Source: JASLQO01 sp002327525 (GTDB taxonomy: Bacteria > Pseudomonadota > Gammaproteobacteria > Pseudomonadales > Azotimanducaceae). From it: a stretch of DNA of 64,000 bases. Under the pieces are notes generated by a model. It made no database searches. It had not been told where the DNA came from and saw only the letters and a list, made by a program, of their open reading frames with translations. The position numbers and the translations under genes are program-made. The stretch covers positions 310,001-374,000 of the forward strand of contig JASLQO010000032.1 in assembly GCA_030744435.1 (NCBI GenBank). Reading direction: 5' to 3'. Shown here piece by piece: positions 44,734-53,684 of this stretch (positions are counted from its first letter, which is position 1; every line of letters begins with the position of its first letter).

Positions 44734-46248
44734 TCAGTTCACACTCCGCTCTTGTCCCTCCCAGAACGGCTGGCGAAGCTCCCGTTTCAACACCTTGCCC
44801 GGACCCGATTTTGGCAGCGGCTCGGTTTGAATATCGATACCCTTAGGCACCTTGTAGCCGGCAATGTGCTGGCGGCAAAAACCGATGATCTCATCGGGAT
44901 CGACGTTGTGATGTTCCGGGCGCAGGACCACCACCGCGCGCACGGCTTCGCCCCACATCTCGTCCGGCACACCGAACGCCGCGGCCTCCAACACGGCCGG
45001 GTGCTGGTATAGCACTTCCTCCACTTCAGTCGAATATACGTTTTCCCCACCCGAGACGATCATGTCCTTGCTGCGGTCCACGAGAAACACGTAGCCCCCC
45101 TCATCCATATAGCCGAGATCGCCGCTCCAGTAGGCACCGTCGACCAGAACCGCTTCGGTCTGCTGCGGCTTGTTCCAGTAACCAAGCATCACGTTGCCTC
45201 CGCGCACCACCACCTCGCCGACCTCGCCCCGCGCCACTTCGACTCCACCGGTGTTGAGAATGCGTACGTCGGTTCCCGGGATAGAGCGACCGCACGAGCG
45301 CGCACGGGGATCGTCGAGCAGTTCTTGTTCATTGCGCAACACGGTGGTCAGCGGCGAGAGTTCGGTGGCGCCATACAGGTGGATGAGTTCCGCGCCCGGA
45401 AAGGCCTCGTGGGTGCGCCGAACCACCTCGGTGGCGATGGGTGAACCGCCATGCGCAATTGTATGCACACAATCGATTTCACGCGGATTCGCCAGCTGTT
45501 CCTCCGCCATTGCCGCAAGCATGGTCGGCACGCCCAGCGTCATCGTAATGCCGTGCTGCTGAATCAGATCCAGTGCCATTCCGCCATCGAAGCTAGCGAG
45601 AGTAACCTGCTTACCCGCGCTCCAGATGCTGGCCAGCACACCGTTGGAACCCGCCGCATGAAAAAGCGGCGCGATGATCAGAAAGCGGTCATTCTCGTCT
45701 TGCGGTGCGGAGCCGAGCCAATGAAAAGTATTGGCGATGAGATTGCCGTGAGAAAGCATCACGCCCTTGCTCTTCCCCGTCGTGCCACCTGTGTAGAACA
45801 GTCCCGCGAGCGTGCCTTCATCGATTCCTTGCCCAAGTGGAACGGGCTGTGCTGTTGCGATGAGTTCCTCATAAGCATCGCCGGTGGTGATGACGTGCTC
45901 GACAACGCCTGCGAGCGCACCGGGATCGCGGTCGGTGATCAGCACGCGGGTGCCCGAGTCCTCGAGCGCGTAGATCAGTTCCGGTTCCGCATGCCGGGTG
46001 TTGAGCGGCACCACTACCAGACCGGCCGCCGGTACACCGACATAGGTTTCGATATATTCGTGTCCGTTGTTCGCCAGAATGGCGACCCGGTCCCCCACTT
46101 CACATCCAAGCGCCCTGAGGCCACCAACCAGGCGCTCGCAGCGCTCGCTCAGTTCGGCGTAGGTATAGTTCAGATCTCCATCGATGACGGCGGTAGCGTT
46201 CTCCGCAATCTGTACGGCACGTGCCAGCGGATCGGCAAAGGTACTCAT
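44734..46248 (-). CDS. Acyl-CoA synthetase (AMP-forming)
   Basis: A 504-residue ANL-superfamily enzyme. AMP-binding loop LFYTGGTTGKSKGVMLSHG, adenine motif IHLYGATELSP, hinge-region GYWNKPQQTEAVLVDGAYWSG and a C-terminal domain with the catalytic Lys near LPKSGPGKVLKRELR. It probably activates a carboxylic acid such as an arylacetate or fatty acid. As the last cistron of the amine dehydrogenase cluster it could activate the acid formed after amine oxidation, an inference from position. Confidence 0.88.
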   Translation of the reverse strand: MSTFADPLARAVQIAENATAVIDGDLNYTYAELSERCERLVGGLRALGCEVGDRVAILANNGHEYIETYVGVPAAGLVVVPLNTRHAEPELIYALEDSGTRVLITDRDPGALAGVVEHVITTGDAYEELIATAQPVPLGQGIDEGTLAGLFYTGGTTGKSKGVMLSHGNLIANTFHWLGSAPQDENDRFLIIAPLFHAAGSNGVLASIWSAGKQVTLASFDGGMALDLIQQHGITMTLGVPTMLAAMAEEQLANPREIDCVHTIAHGGSPIATEVVRRTHEAFPGAELIHLYGATELSPLTTVLRNEQELLDDPRARSCGRSIPGTDVRILNTGGVEVARGEVGEVVVRGGNVMLGYWNKPQQTEAVLVDGAYWSGDLGYMDEGGYVFLVDRSKDMIVSGGENVYSTEVEEVLYQHPAVLEAAAFGVPDEMWGEAVRAVVVLRPEHHNVDPDEIIGFCRQHIAGYKVPKGIDIQTEPLPKSGPGKVLKRELRQPFWEGQERSVN

Positions 46249-46286
46249 GACTTCCCCTTCATTTGCTCGTTAACCACTGGAGTTTG

Positions 46287-46619
46287 CTATGGCACGAGGG
46301 ATTCGTCCAGTGGCCGGCGCCGGCCGGCGAACTCCGCCGTATAGTTGACCGCCAGATAGTCGAGAATGCGCACCTCCGTCGCCTCTTCAAACTGCCACAG
46401 CTTTTGCGTCGCCTGCATCCAGCGAATGAGATACAGCCAGAACTTTCGATCACCCCGTTGCGCGGTGACCAGCGCGTAGTCGTGGCAACTTCCGCAATGT
46501 GCGCGCACGTCTTCCCAGCCGGGAGCGATGACCAGACCGCTGTTCTCGTCCAGTTGCGCCAATGCCGGTGTGGCGAGAAGCAGGGCGAACAGATATGACG
46601 CTACCCGCATTTTTCTCAT
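46287..46619 (-). CDS. SorB-like mono-heme cytochrome c
   Basis: A 110-residue exported cytochrome: signal peptide (VASYLFALLLATPALA) and one heme motif CGSCHD in VRAHCGSCHDYALVTAQRGD. It resembles the small subunit of SorAB sulfite dehydrogenase, which takes electrons from the molybdenum subunit. Its ATG overlaps the SorA stop. The ORF is open upstream to 46829 but that part lies within sorA. Its partner gene is frameshifted here. Confidence 0.75.
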   Translation of the reverse strand: MRKMRVASYLFALLLATPALAQLDENSGLVIAPGWEDVRAHCGSCHDYALVTAQRGDRKFWLYLIRWMQATQKLWQFEEATEVRILDYLAVNYTAEFAGRRRPLDESLVP

Positions 46620-47760
46620 CCCGTCACCTGAACTGCCAGTCTGTGACAGGCATTGTTGAGATAACCCTTTGGGTTCCAGCCGGGAAGCACCATGGGCTGC
46701 GAAATCCCGTGATCGTCCACGGCGCGACTCCACACCTCGTGGTACCCGGAACGCGGAAACGTCACCGAGGCATGAAAGCGCTGCCAGGCCAGACGATTTA
46801 GCGGCTTGTCCAGGCGCGCGGTTTGCCAAGTCTGACCAAAATCGATGGAAACGTGCATCGATGACACCGCTCGTTCACCTGCCCAGGCGTGGCCCCGAAT
46901 GGTAAGAGCTTCCGCCAGGGGTTGCCGCAGCCCGGACCGGGGAAAGGTGATCAGTGATTTCACGGGCATGCTCTCGATGATGCACATTTGCTCATCACCA
47001 ATATCACTGCCCGGGGCAATGGGTTCGCAGGGCACTCTGTATGAACGTCCTCCCATTTTCGTACCGTCGTGAATCCGATCCCTGACAGTGAGCCCGTGTA
47101 CCCATTTGCCGGAGGCCGAAGCCGGCCAACCGCCACAGACGAGACACAGCGGCCCTCCGTGCAGTAGCGGGATGGGTTCGCCATTTAGTCGCACCGCGAG
47201 CAGTGTCTCCGGCTGCAGAGCCTTCTCAACGGGCACTCCGCGCGAGATCACCACCTTGTCGGGATCGCCGGACAGGTGCAGATCGCGCCCGTAGTAACCC
47301 ACATACACAGCGTTGTCTTCAATGCCGCAGTGGCGCAACACATCGCCCAGGCGCACAACTCACAGCGCCCGTCGACCACTGATTACCAGCGACGGGCGGA
47401 AAAAAACTCCGCACGGCCGTTGCCTCCGCATTCAAGCGTCAGGGCGTAGCGATGTAGATCGAAGCGCCGCTCGAGATCGGCAAGCCCGAAACTCCGAGGC
47501 GATGCACAGGCTTCTCCGTCTATGGTCAGCGACCAGCTCGCAGCATCTGTGTCGATGGGTACAATGCCATTGTTGCGCACGAACATATAGCGTGCCGAGG
47601 TCAAGGATTCATCGAGCAGGTGCGCGGGCGTTTCCGCATTGAGCGGCCTCTCGTTGAGATGACGCAAATCGGGTTTGATGCCGGATAACGCGTACGATGG
47701 CCGCGGCAGCGCCAGGGTGCCAATCATCGCAGGCAGACGGACGATATCGCGTCGTTTCAC
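46616..47760 (-). pseudogene. SorA-like sulfite oxidase, frameshifted
   Basis: A molybdenum-cofactor oxidoreductase of the SorA/SoxC type, split over three frames. The N-terminal part (47383-47760) includes the Mo-ligand Cys in YALTLECGGNGRAEF. A run of seven T on the coding strand (47400-47406) then shifts the frame; with six it would continue FFPPVAGNQWSTGAVSC. Near 47351-47356 it shifts again, after what looks like a short deletion between TGTGCG repeats, into VRLGDVLRHCGIEDNAVYVG and on to the normal end. The C-terminal dimerisation domain is intact. Confidence 0.85.
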
Positions 47761-48179
47761 TCGCCTGTTACTAACGCATCGATGAGCACATCGAAACGCT
47801 CACGCTCGGCATCGATGTCGGCCGGCGGATCGCGACGGTAACGCCCGACAAACGCTGCATCATACGGCTCGAATGCGTCGGGCAACGATCCGGCAGCGAA
47901 GCTCTCCAACATCCAGTTGGTGAGCGCCGCGAGACGCGCATCGTCAATCAGTGCCTGTGACGCGCCAGGCACCTGAATAAGATAGGCCTTGCCTTCCGGC
48001 AGGCGCAGGAAATAACCGAGGCGATTTCTGAAATCGGGTATGTCCGGCGGATTCCCTGAACCATCCGCCAGGTGGCATCCCTGGCAGTGCAGGACATAGT
48101 CCTGCTGAGGAGACCCCCAGGCCACCGTTGACGCCAGCGCGAGGACCAGGAGCAGACTGGCCCTGATGTTAGCGATCAT
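47757..48179 (-). CDS. Periplasmic cytochrome c
   Basis: A 140-residue protein from the ATG at 48179: signal peptide (IRASLLLVLALASTVAWG) and one heme motif in YVLHCQGCHLADGSGN. It ends four bases inside sorA. Located between the TTQ light-chain gene and sorA, it may carry electrons from amine dehydrogenase to the respiratory chain, as cytochromes or azurins do in other mau/aau systems. Confidence 0.8.
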   Translation of the reverse strand: MIANIRASLLLVLALASTVAWGSPQQDYVLHCQGCHLADGSGNPPDIPDFRNRLGYFLRLPEGKAYLIQVPGASQALIDDARLAALTNWMLESFAAGSLPDAFEPYDAAFVGRYRRDPPADIDAERERFDVLIDALVTGE

Positions 48180-48367
48180 GCGTGAGCTCAGACGCGTTAC
48201 AACAGACGAGATGCGTGCTCGCACAGCTTTTCGCGAGGGGATGCGTACGCGCCATCTGGAATGGCACCACCGTATGTGACCTGAGCAAAAGGCGAACACG
48301 TGCGTCGTTTGCCCGTCGTAGCGCAACCCGCAGGCGGTGTGAACCGCTTATGATCGCTACATCAGAG

Positions 48368-48892
48368 CTAGTTCTCTTCAAGCGCCAGTCCGATCACGAC
48401 TGCCGTGGAACAGTGGTAGAGATTGTTACTGGTGCCATGGCACCAGTTGATGTCATTGCTCTTGGCCGGCTGGTACACCGGTCGATCACCCTCGTTGGTA
48501 TTGCAAAAACAACGTCCACAAGAGTTCTTCCCGCAGCAATCGTTGTAGCTAATGATGTAGTCCTTACCATCTACCGGGTTCCGGCAGGTGCCGATCCAGG
48601 TAACCGGGGAAGATTCAGTACCCGGTGGGCACGAACTCACCGAACCCCCACAGCAACCGCACAAAAAACCGTCGATGGAGCAGTGACGCCAGTACTCGCA
48701 GCTGTTGGGATCGCCCTCCTCCTGAGGTTGCACGGGTTGGGGCGGGGCCGCGTGACCCCGCGCCACGGGCAGCAGCGGCATAGCACCGGCGCCAACAAGT
48801 GCTACGCCGAATCGGGACAAGAAATGACGCCTTGATGTGTGCCGCGCTATCTTGCGGGTGGATCGTGTCATCCATCGATCAAGCCATTGCAT
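48368..48892 (-). CDS. TTQ amine dehydrogenase light chain
   Basis: A 174-residue precursor. A twin-arginine signal is seen (SRRHFLSRFGVALVGAGAM). The mature part is Cys-rich (14 Cys). Trp99 (VTWIGTC) and Trp150 (NDINWCHG) are 51 residues apart, exactly as Trp57 and Trp108 that form tryptophan tryptophylquinone in MauA. Asp74 and Asp118 match the Asp32 and Asp76 needed for TTQ synthesis and catalysis. The text is closer to aromatic amine dehydrogenase (AauA) than to methylamine dehydrogenase, though I cannot test this. It overlaps mauD. Confidence 0.92.
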   Translation of the reverse strand: MQWLDRWMTRSTRKIARHTSRRHFLSRFGVALVGAGAMPLLPVARGHAAPPQPVQPQEEGDPNSCEYWRHCSIDGFLCGCCGGSVSSCPPGTESSPVTWIGTCRNPVDGKDYIISYNDCCGKNSCGRCFCNTNEGDRPVYQPAKSNDINWCHGTSNNLYHCSTAVVIGLALEEN

Positions 48893-49451
48893 GTCTGTCT
48901 CCTTTCGTTTCCCCGATCCGCAACCCTTTGGCGATCCCGGAACGCATCGTACGGTCGATGGCGGCCGTCACCTCGCTGGCGGAATCCACCCGCCGTTTCT
49001 CGAGCACACCGGTGCGCGCCTGATCCAGCACAACCACGGTGGGTGTCCGTTCCACACCCAGTGCCAGCGCCAGCGGAAGGCTGACGACCCATCTGTCCCC
49101 ACTCATCCACGCATCAGCATGGGTAGAGGAAAAGTCACTCGCCACAAAGGTTACCTGCACTTCCCGCCGCATGCACTCTCCCACTACTCGCTCACACATG
49201 GGGCAGCCCGGCGCGACGAACAGCAGGGCCAGTACAGATCCTTCATCGATCTCCGCCAGCGTCACCTCACCGCCGCCGAGTCGATGCAGCGGCATTTCCG
49301 GGAGGCGATTGGCGGATACGCTTTCGGTCAGCAATCCATCGGCCGGTGCGGATCGTTCGTGCAGCACACCAATCTGTCGATACAGCGAGACCACAACTGC
49401 CGCGAGCAACGCGATGGCCGCTATCAACCCTATTTGTGAAGCCAGGATCAC
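48879..49451 (-). CDS. MauD-like disulfide maturation protein
   Basis: A 190-residue membrane-anchored thioredoxin-like protein: N-terminal span (SQIGLIAAIALLAAVVVSLY), the MauD motif RQIGVLHERSAP and a redox pair in LFVAPGCPMCERVV. MauD helps form the six or so disulfides of the TTQ subunit. GTG start. In other clusters mauE lies between the large-subunit gene and mauD; here only 5 bases separate them. Confidence 0.88.
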   Translation of the reverse strand: MILASQIGLIAAIALLAAVVVSLYRQIGVLHERSAPADGLLTESVSANRLPEMPLHRLGGGEVTLAEIDEGSVLALLFVAPGCPMCERVVGECMRREVQVTFVASDFSSTHADAWMSGDRWVVSLPLALALGVERTPTVVVLDQARTGVLEKRRVDSASEVTAAIDRTMRSGIAKGLRIGETKGDRHAMA

Positions 49452-49456
49452 GATGC

Positions 49457-50605
49457 CTACAGTTTCGGAAACTGCAGAATGCCCGCACCCAGAATCGGGC
49501 CCTCTATAATCCGCAGCACTTCACCGTCGTCGGGATCGATGACGAATACCTCGGGGCTTTCGCCCGCCGCCACCAGCAACGGATCGTCGTCGTGAGAAAC
49601 CGCGACACGCCCGACGTGTTTCGGCGCTTCGAATCGTGCCTGCCGCTTTCCAGTCGCCGCATTGAAAACCCATATCTCCGGCCCGGCGCTCTTGTGCGAA
49701 TGTGGTCCGTCCTGGTTCATGGTGATGAACAACCGTCCGGAAAGCGCGTGCCCAGCGATGAACTGCGGTCCCCCGGGACGCCAGCCGGATTGTGCCTGCA
49801 TATCACCCGTGAGCCGCCAGGAGCGGCCCGCGGACAGCTCACCCCCCCGATTGGTGAGTGGATACACGACTCCGGAGAACGACACCAGATACCAGGTGTC
49901 TCCAATCCGTGCACTGTTTTCAGCTATCGGATCCGCCGCCGCGTCGAAGAACACCTCGCTGCGGGTCTTGCTCACCAGCTGTCCCGCATCACCGATGCGC
50001 ACGTGCAACGCCGAGCCGTCACCGCACAACATAGCAAAGGTACGGTCACCCGTGGGGAAGATGATCATGCAGCCGGCGGTGGCAATCTCCGAGGTAAACT
50101 CGGATGTCTCGACATCCACCACCGTCACCGACATGGCGGGCGTCATGTTGGCCACGTACATGAAACGTCCGTCGTCGCTGAGGCCGTTGTAGCCCCGATG
50201 CATCGCTCCCGTCGCCCGCCGCGGCGGGATGATGATCTCGCCCGTCGCCGTGAGATTCTCGGTCTCGTAGATCGTAATGACCTCGGTACGCTTCCCTCGT
50301 GTGACCCGCTCGTAATAGGTTTCAGGTGAGTAGATGGTGTCGAACGTGGCATCCATTTCGACCGAGCCGTGATAGCCGCCGGTGGACAGCATGCCCAGCA
50401 TGCTGCCGTCGTCGGCGTCCATCAGGAACACCTTGGAATCCATGTAACCCAGGAAGTTGGGGTCGTTCACCAACAGCCAATGGGGCGACGGATCGCCGAG
50501 AGATACGATGGAAATTTGCTCTGTCTGCAGAGACTCGACGGCGTTGGCCATGCCCGCCCCGAGAACGCAGACCAGAAATACGAAGATAGCCCGCGTTCGG
50601 CGCAT
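49457..50605 (-). CDS. Amine dehydrogenase large subunit
   Basis: A 382-residue seven-bladed beta-propeller subunit (MauB/AauB) from the ATG at 50605, which follows GGAGG. Signal peptide: TRAIFVFLVCVLGAGMANA. Blade-like repeats can be seen in the pattern of GDRTFAMLCGDGSALHVRI and ALSGRLFITMNQDGPHSHKS, and the family ending VFVIDPDDGEVLRIIEG. It forms an alpha2beta2 enzyme with the TTQ subunit that oxidises primary amines to aldehydes in the periplasm. First gene of the cluster. Confidence 0.9.
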   Translation of the reverse strand: MRRTRAIFVFLVCVLGAGMANAVESLQTEQISIVSLGDPSPHWLLVNDPNFLGYMDSKVFLMDADDGSMLGMLSTGGYHGSVEMDATFDTIYSPETYYERVTRGKRTEVITIYETENLTATGEIIIPPRRATGAMHRGYNGLSDDGRFMYVANMTPAMSVTVVDVETSEFTSEIATAGCMIIFPTGDRTFAMLCGDGSALHVRIGDAGQLVSKTRSEVFFDAAADPIAENSARIGDTWYLVSFSGVVYPLTNRGGELSAGRSWRLTGDMQAQSGWRPGGPQFIAGHALSGRLFITMNQDGPHSHKSAGPEIWVFNAATGKRQARFEAPKHVGRVAVSHDDDPLLVAAGESPEVFVIDPDDGEVLRIIEGPILGAGILQFPKL

Positions 50606-50821
50606 CCGGAGTCCTCCCTCACAACTGCGGCCAAGTGTAGGCTTATCTCCCATCGTTGAACAGGGAAGAGTCAGGCCCATACAAGGGAGGTGCTCAGGAC
50701 GCCGGTTTGGTTCAGACACTTCGCACGGCCACACCCGTGCCAATCCCTCCGATCGAGCACGCGCGCCGTCAACGCCCGTTGCTGATCAGATAGTCGTGTC
50801 AGCATCCCAAAGAGTTTGCGC

Positions 50822-50833
50822 TCCCACGTGGGA
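50822..50833. promoter_or_regulatory. 12-bp palindrome upstream of amine dehydrogenase
   Basis: A perfect palindrome, TCCCACGTGGGA, lies 217 bases before the large-subunit start in the gap that should contain the operon promoter. Such sites are often operators. No regulator gene is adjacent, so the link is only positional. Confidence 0.35.
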
Positions 50834-50873
50834 AAAGCCCCATCGGATTTTCTGATGAGGCAAACGCCGTCCT

Positions 50874-51089
50874 TCAGGCCAGTTCCTCCAGCCTCACCTC
50901 GTCGGCCAATTGCTCCAAAACGAAGATGAGCGGCAGGTTCACGACCGTGACGACATTGCCTTCTTCACGGTAACAACGTACGCGCGTGTCGTGCGCCTGC
51001 TGATGCGCCACCACGTATTGTACGTCACCGAGGCGAAACCCCCGTCCATGCAGGTTCGAATAAACCACTGTTGAGCCCCCTTTCAGCAT
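50874..51089 (-). CDS. Small hypothetical protein
   Basis: A 71-residue frame with an ATG and AGGTG about six bases upstream. It has no signal peptide or membrane span. Sequence: a beta-rich start (GSTVVYSNLHGRGFRLGDVQ) and an end rich in Leu and Glu (VLEQLADEVRLEELA). I do not recognise it. It stands alone between the amine dehydrogenase promoter region and a remnant zone and may itself be a fragment. Confidence 0.35.
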   Translation of the reverse strand: MLKGGSTVVYSNLHGRGFRLGDVQYVVAHQQAHDTRVRCYREEGNVVTVVNLPLIFVLEQLADEVRLEELA

Positions 51090-51266
51090 ACTTCACACCT
51101 TCTCTGTGGTGTGTTCGCCGCGGCTCTGGCCTCTTCGGGCATTCTTCTTGAGCGCTACGGCGACGTCCTTACATCGATACCGGCGATCCTCGTGTTACTT
51201 CTGCTTATCACGATGCTTCGAGGATCTCGAACCGGTAGCCGCCTTTTCAAAGCTTTTACAGGATAA
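51075..51266 (+). pseudogene. Membrane protein C-terminal fragment
   Basis: A frame without a start, reading LLCGVFAAALASSGILLERY, then DVLTSIPAILVLLLLITMLR to a TAA stop at 51264. It shows two hydrophobic segments and a basic tail, like the end of a permease. Family not recognised. The upstream part is missing and a TGA closes the frame at 51072. Confidence 0.4.
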
Positions 51267-51343
51267 ACATATACTTATGGGCTTATCAACAATTTTTTCT
51301 AGCAAGGATCCTGCGTATTCCACCCTGGTGGTTCAATCAGCAT

Positions 51344-51733
51344 TCACCTGAATGTGCACGCTGGCGGGTTCCAACCTGCGCTCAAGAACAGCCAACGGCT
51401 CCGCGTGGCGCGCCTGTTTGAAAGCGAGCAGCACGCAGGCGGCACCCAGCAACAGCCACCCACGACGTAGAGGCTGTTGGTGAAAGCCCACTGATCTGCA
51501 ACCAGCGAGTACGCCCCGGCACCGCCGGAGCGCGAGAGATTGACGAAGGCCATGTACACGGCAAACTGAGTCGCCACGATTCTCTGCCGGGTTATGTTTA
51601 TGAACTGCGCTATCAGGGAGAAGAACACGATCTGATCATACGAGAAGGCCCTTAACAACGACCAATCCCTCATGATCCGGCCACTTGTCTCCACCCCGTT
51701 TCGAACGTTACTTGCAAACACCGCCTTACCCAA
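51344..51733 (-). pseudogene. MFS-type transporter remnant, frameshifted
   Basis: On the minus strand, FFSLIAQFINITRQRIVATQ and AVYMAFVNLSRSGGAGAYSL look like the last helices of an AmpG/PAT-type major facilitator. After TNSLYVVGG the frame shifts (near 51470); the other frame continues WLLLGAACVLLAFKQARHAE to a TGA near 51348. The N-terminal three quarters of the gene are missing. The part before about 51665 is not family-like. Confidence 0.6.
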
Positions 51734-51817
51734 TCCCCCCTATGCGTCGTGTCGGTCAACCCGCGCCCTGCTATGCTTGGCGGCCATCCTCGGGATCAGC
51801 CGAACAGGAAAAGAATC

Positions 51818-52474
51818 TTGGAGTATCAGCTCAACGAAAAGGTCGCGATTCTGCACTTCGACGACGGCAAGGCCAATGCGGTGGGACACTCCTTCATCGA
51901 TGCGATGCTCGATGGCCTGGATCGCGCGGCGTCGGAAGCCGGAGCAGTGGTCATCATGGGGAGAGACGCCCGCTTCAGTGCGGGGTTCGATCTCAGTGAG
52001 TTTCAGAAAGGTCCCGAGGCGACCATGCAACTCGCCGGTCGCGGCGCACAGATGATGTCGACGTTGTTCAAGCACCCACAACCCGTGGTCGCTGCCTGTA
52101 CAGGCCACGCGATCGCGGCTGGCGCGTTGTTGCTGCTGGCCGCCGATACCCGACTCGGCGTTCCCGGGGAGTTCAGGATCGGGCTGAACGAAACCGCCAT
52201 TGGCATGTCCCTGCCTGTGTTTGCGACCCAGCTGGCGAACGCCCGGCTGTCACGCCGCCACCTGACCGCCGCCTTCATCCAATCGCAGCTCTATAATCCT
52301 GAGGAAGCGTTGGACGCCGGATATCTCGACGAACTGACGCCACCGGATCAATTACTTGAGCGCGCCATCGCCATCGCGGCGCAACTCGGCGAATTCTCGA
52401 GCGAGGCGTATGCCACCAACAAGCTCGCCATCAGAGGTCCCTATATCGACGCCATCGAGGCTTCGTTGTCATGA
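51818..52474 (+). CDS. Enoyl-CoA hydratase/isomerase
   Basis: A 218-residue crotonase-fold protein, short for the family (usually about 255). Oxyanion-hole segments are VIMGRDARFSAGFDLSEF and AACTGHAIAAGALLLLAADT. The Glu positions of typical hydratases are not clearly conserved (GEFRIGLNETAIGMS), so the activity may differ. I chose TTG at 51818, preceded by AGGAAAAG; an ATG is lacking near the conserved start LEYQLNEKVAILHFDDGKAN. It overlaps the GST gene by four bases. Confidence 0.8.
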   Translation: MEYQLNEKVAILHFDDGKANAVGHSFIDAMLDGLDRAASEAGAVVIMGRDARFSAGFDLSEFQKGPEATMQLAGRGAQMMSTLFKHPQPVVAACTGHAIAAGALLLLAADTRLGVPGEFRIGLNETAIGMSLPVFATQLANARLSRRHLTAAFIQSQLYNPEEALDAGYLDELTPPDQLLERAIAIAAQLGEFSSEAYATNKLAIRGPYIDAIEASLS

Positions 52475-53130
52475 TCGAGCTATACACGGCCCCGACGCCC
52501 AATGGCTGGAAAGTGTCCATGGCATTGGAAGAAATGGACATCGCCTACCGTGTGCACCTGGTCGATCTCTCCAGCGGTGAGCAACACACCGACGCATTTC
52601 GGCGCCTGAACCCGAACGGGCGCATACCCGCCATCGTCGATACCGACAACGATCTGTCGATTTTCGAATCCGGTGCGATTCTCCTGTACCTGGCAGAAAA
52701 ATCCGGACGCCTCATCCCGTCGGATACCGCCGGTCGCTATCAAGTCATGCAGTGGCTGATGTTCCAGATGGCGGGCATCGGTCCCATGCAGGGTCAGGCG
52801 GTGTCCTTCATCCGTTACTTCCCGGAGACCGTGCAGCCGGCCATCGACCGCTACGTCAACGAGTCTCGACGCCTGTACGAGGTGCTGGATACACGCCTGC
52901 GGGACGTCGAATACCTGGCCGATGAGTACAGCATCGCCGATATCGCCAACTACTCCTGGGTACGCAGCCATAAGTGGGCGCGTGTGCCCATCGACGGTCT
53001 GGCGGCGCTCGGCCGCTGGATGGACGCCATGGCCGAGAAGCCCGGCATTAGAAAGGGCAGCAACGTCCCACCCTCACCCGGGCGCGCCGACAAAGTCAAA
53101 GCCGGTGGTGCTGCCATCGTCACGCGTTGA
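52471..53130 (+). CDS. Glutathione S-transferase (Nu/YfcG-like)
   Basis: A 219-residue GST. Thioredoxin-like N-terminal domain: MIELYTAPTPNGWKVSMALE, with the cis-Pro region NPNGRIPAIVD and the glutathione-binding FESGAILLYLAEKSG. Helical C-terminal domain with EYLADEYSIADIANYSWVRS. The TPNGWKVS start is like YfcG/YghU, disulfide-bond oxidoreductases that bind two glutathiones. ATG overlaps the previous stop. Confidence 0.9.
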   Translation: MIELYTAPTPNGWKVSMALEEMDIAYRVHLVDLSSGEQHTDAFRRLNPNGRIPAIVDTDNDLSIFESGAILLYLAEKSGRLIPSDTAGRYQVMQWLMFQMAGIGPMQGQAVSFIRYFPETVQPAIDRYVNESRRLYEVLDTRLRDVEYLADEYSIADIANYSWVRSHKWARVPIDGLAALGRWMDAMAEKPGIRKGSNVPPSPGRADKVKAGGAAIVTR

Positions 53131-53144
53131 CCGTTACCTCACCA

Positions 53145-53648
53145 ATGCGTTTCGCGACGATGTTCGTACTGTTGGCGTGCACGATGTGCGTTGGCGCGGA
53201 TACCGTGGTGTACGACGTACGCGGCTATACGCAGACCACTAGCGGGTTGACCAGGTTCAATTGGCTGCGCTGGGAAGAGACCGGCCGAATCATCGCCACG
53301 GGAACGGGTACACCGGCACCCGCGCGTACGATGATCGACGGCGACCAGCACGTCATGCTGCCGGGTCTGATCGATGCGCACGGACACGTCGGCAACTACG
53401 GCCGCATGTTGCGTGAGGTGGATCTCACGGGTACGCGAAGCCTCGTGCAAGCCCAGAATCGAATCAGAGCGTTCGCGCTCGCCCATCCAGGGCAGGAAAC
53501 CATCATCGCTCGCGGCTGGAACCAGGAACACTGCCTGCCGGCTCGATTTCCGAGCGCGGCCGATCTCGACCAGACGGTGGCGGAACGTCCCGCCGCGACG
53601 CAAGTGCTGGAGACCCGGATAGCCGGCAGGGTGGTGTTCAGACGTTGA
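53145..53648 (+). pseudogene. YtcJ-type amidohydrolase with large internal deletion
   Basis: From the ATG at 53145 a signal peptide (MRFATMFVLLACTMCVGA) is followed by the start of a YtcJ-like amidohydrolase: PGLIDAHGHVGNYGRMLREV with the metal-binding HxH, then ARGWNQEHCLPARFPSAADL. After VAERP the frame jumps to what looks like the end of the same family, TQVLETRIAGRVVFRR. About 350 residues of a normal 550-residue protein are missing, including the remaining metal ligands. The join, near 53585, keeps the frame. Confidence 0.75.
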
Positions 53649-53684
53649 TCGACAGGCAGGCCAGATGAATCGAGAGCAACAACG

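Noticed and set aside
47375..47410. SorA interruption as a selenocysteine codon
   Set aside because: The first stop met is TAA and arises from a frameshift at a T-run; the correct frame continues without a stop.
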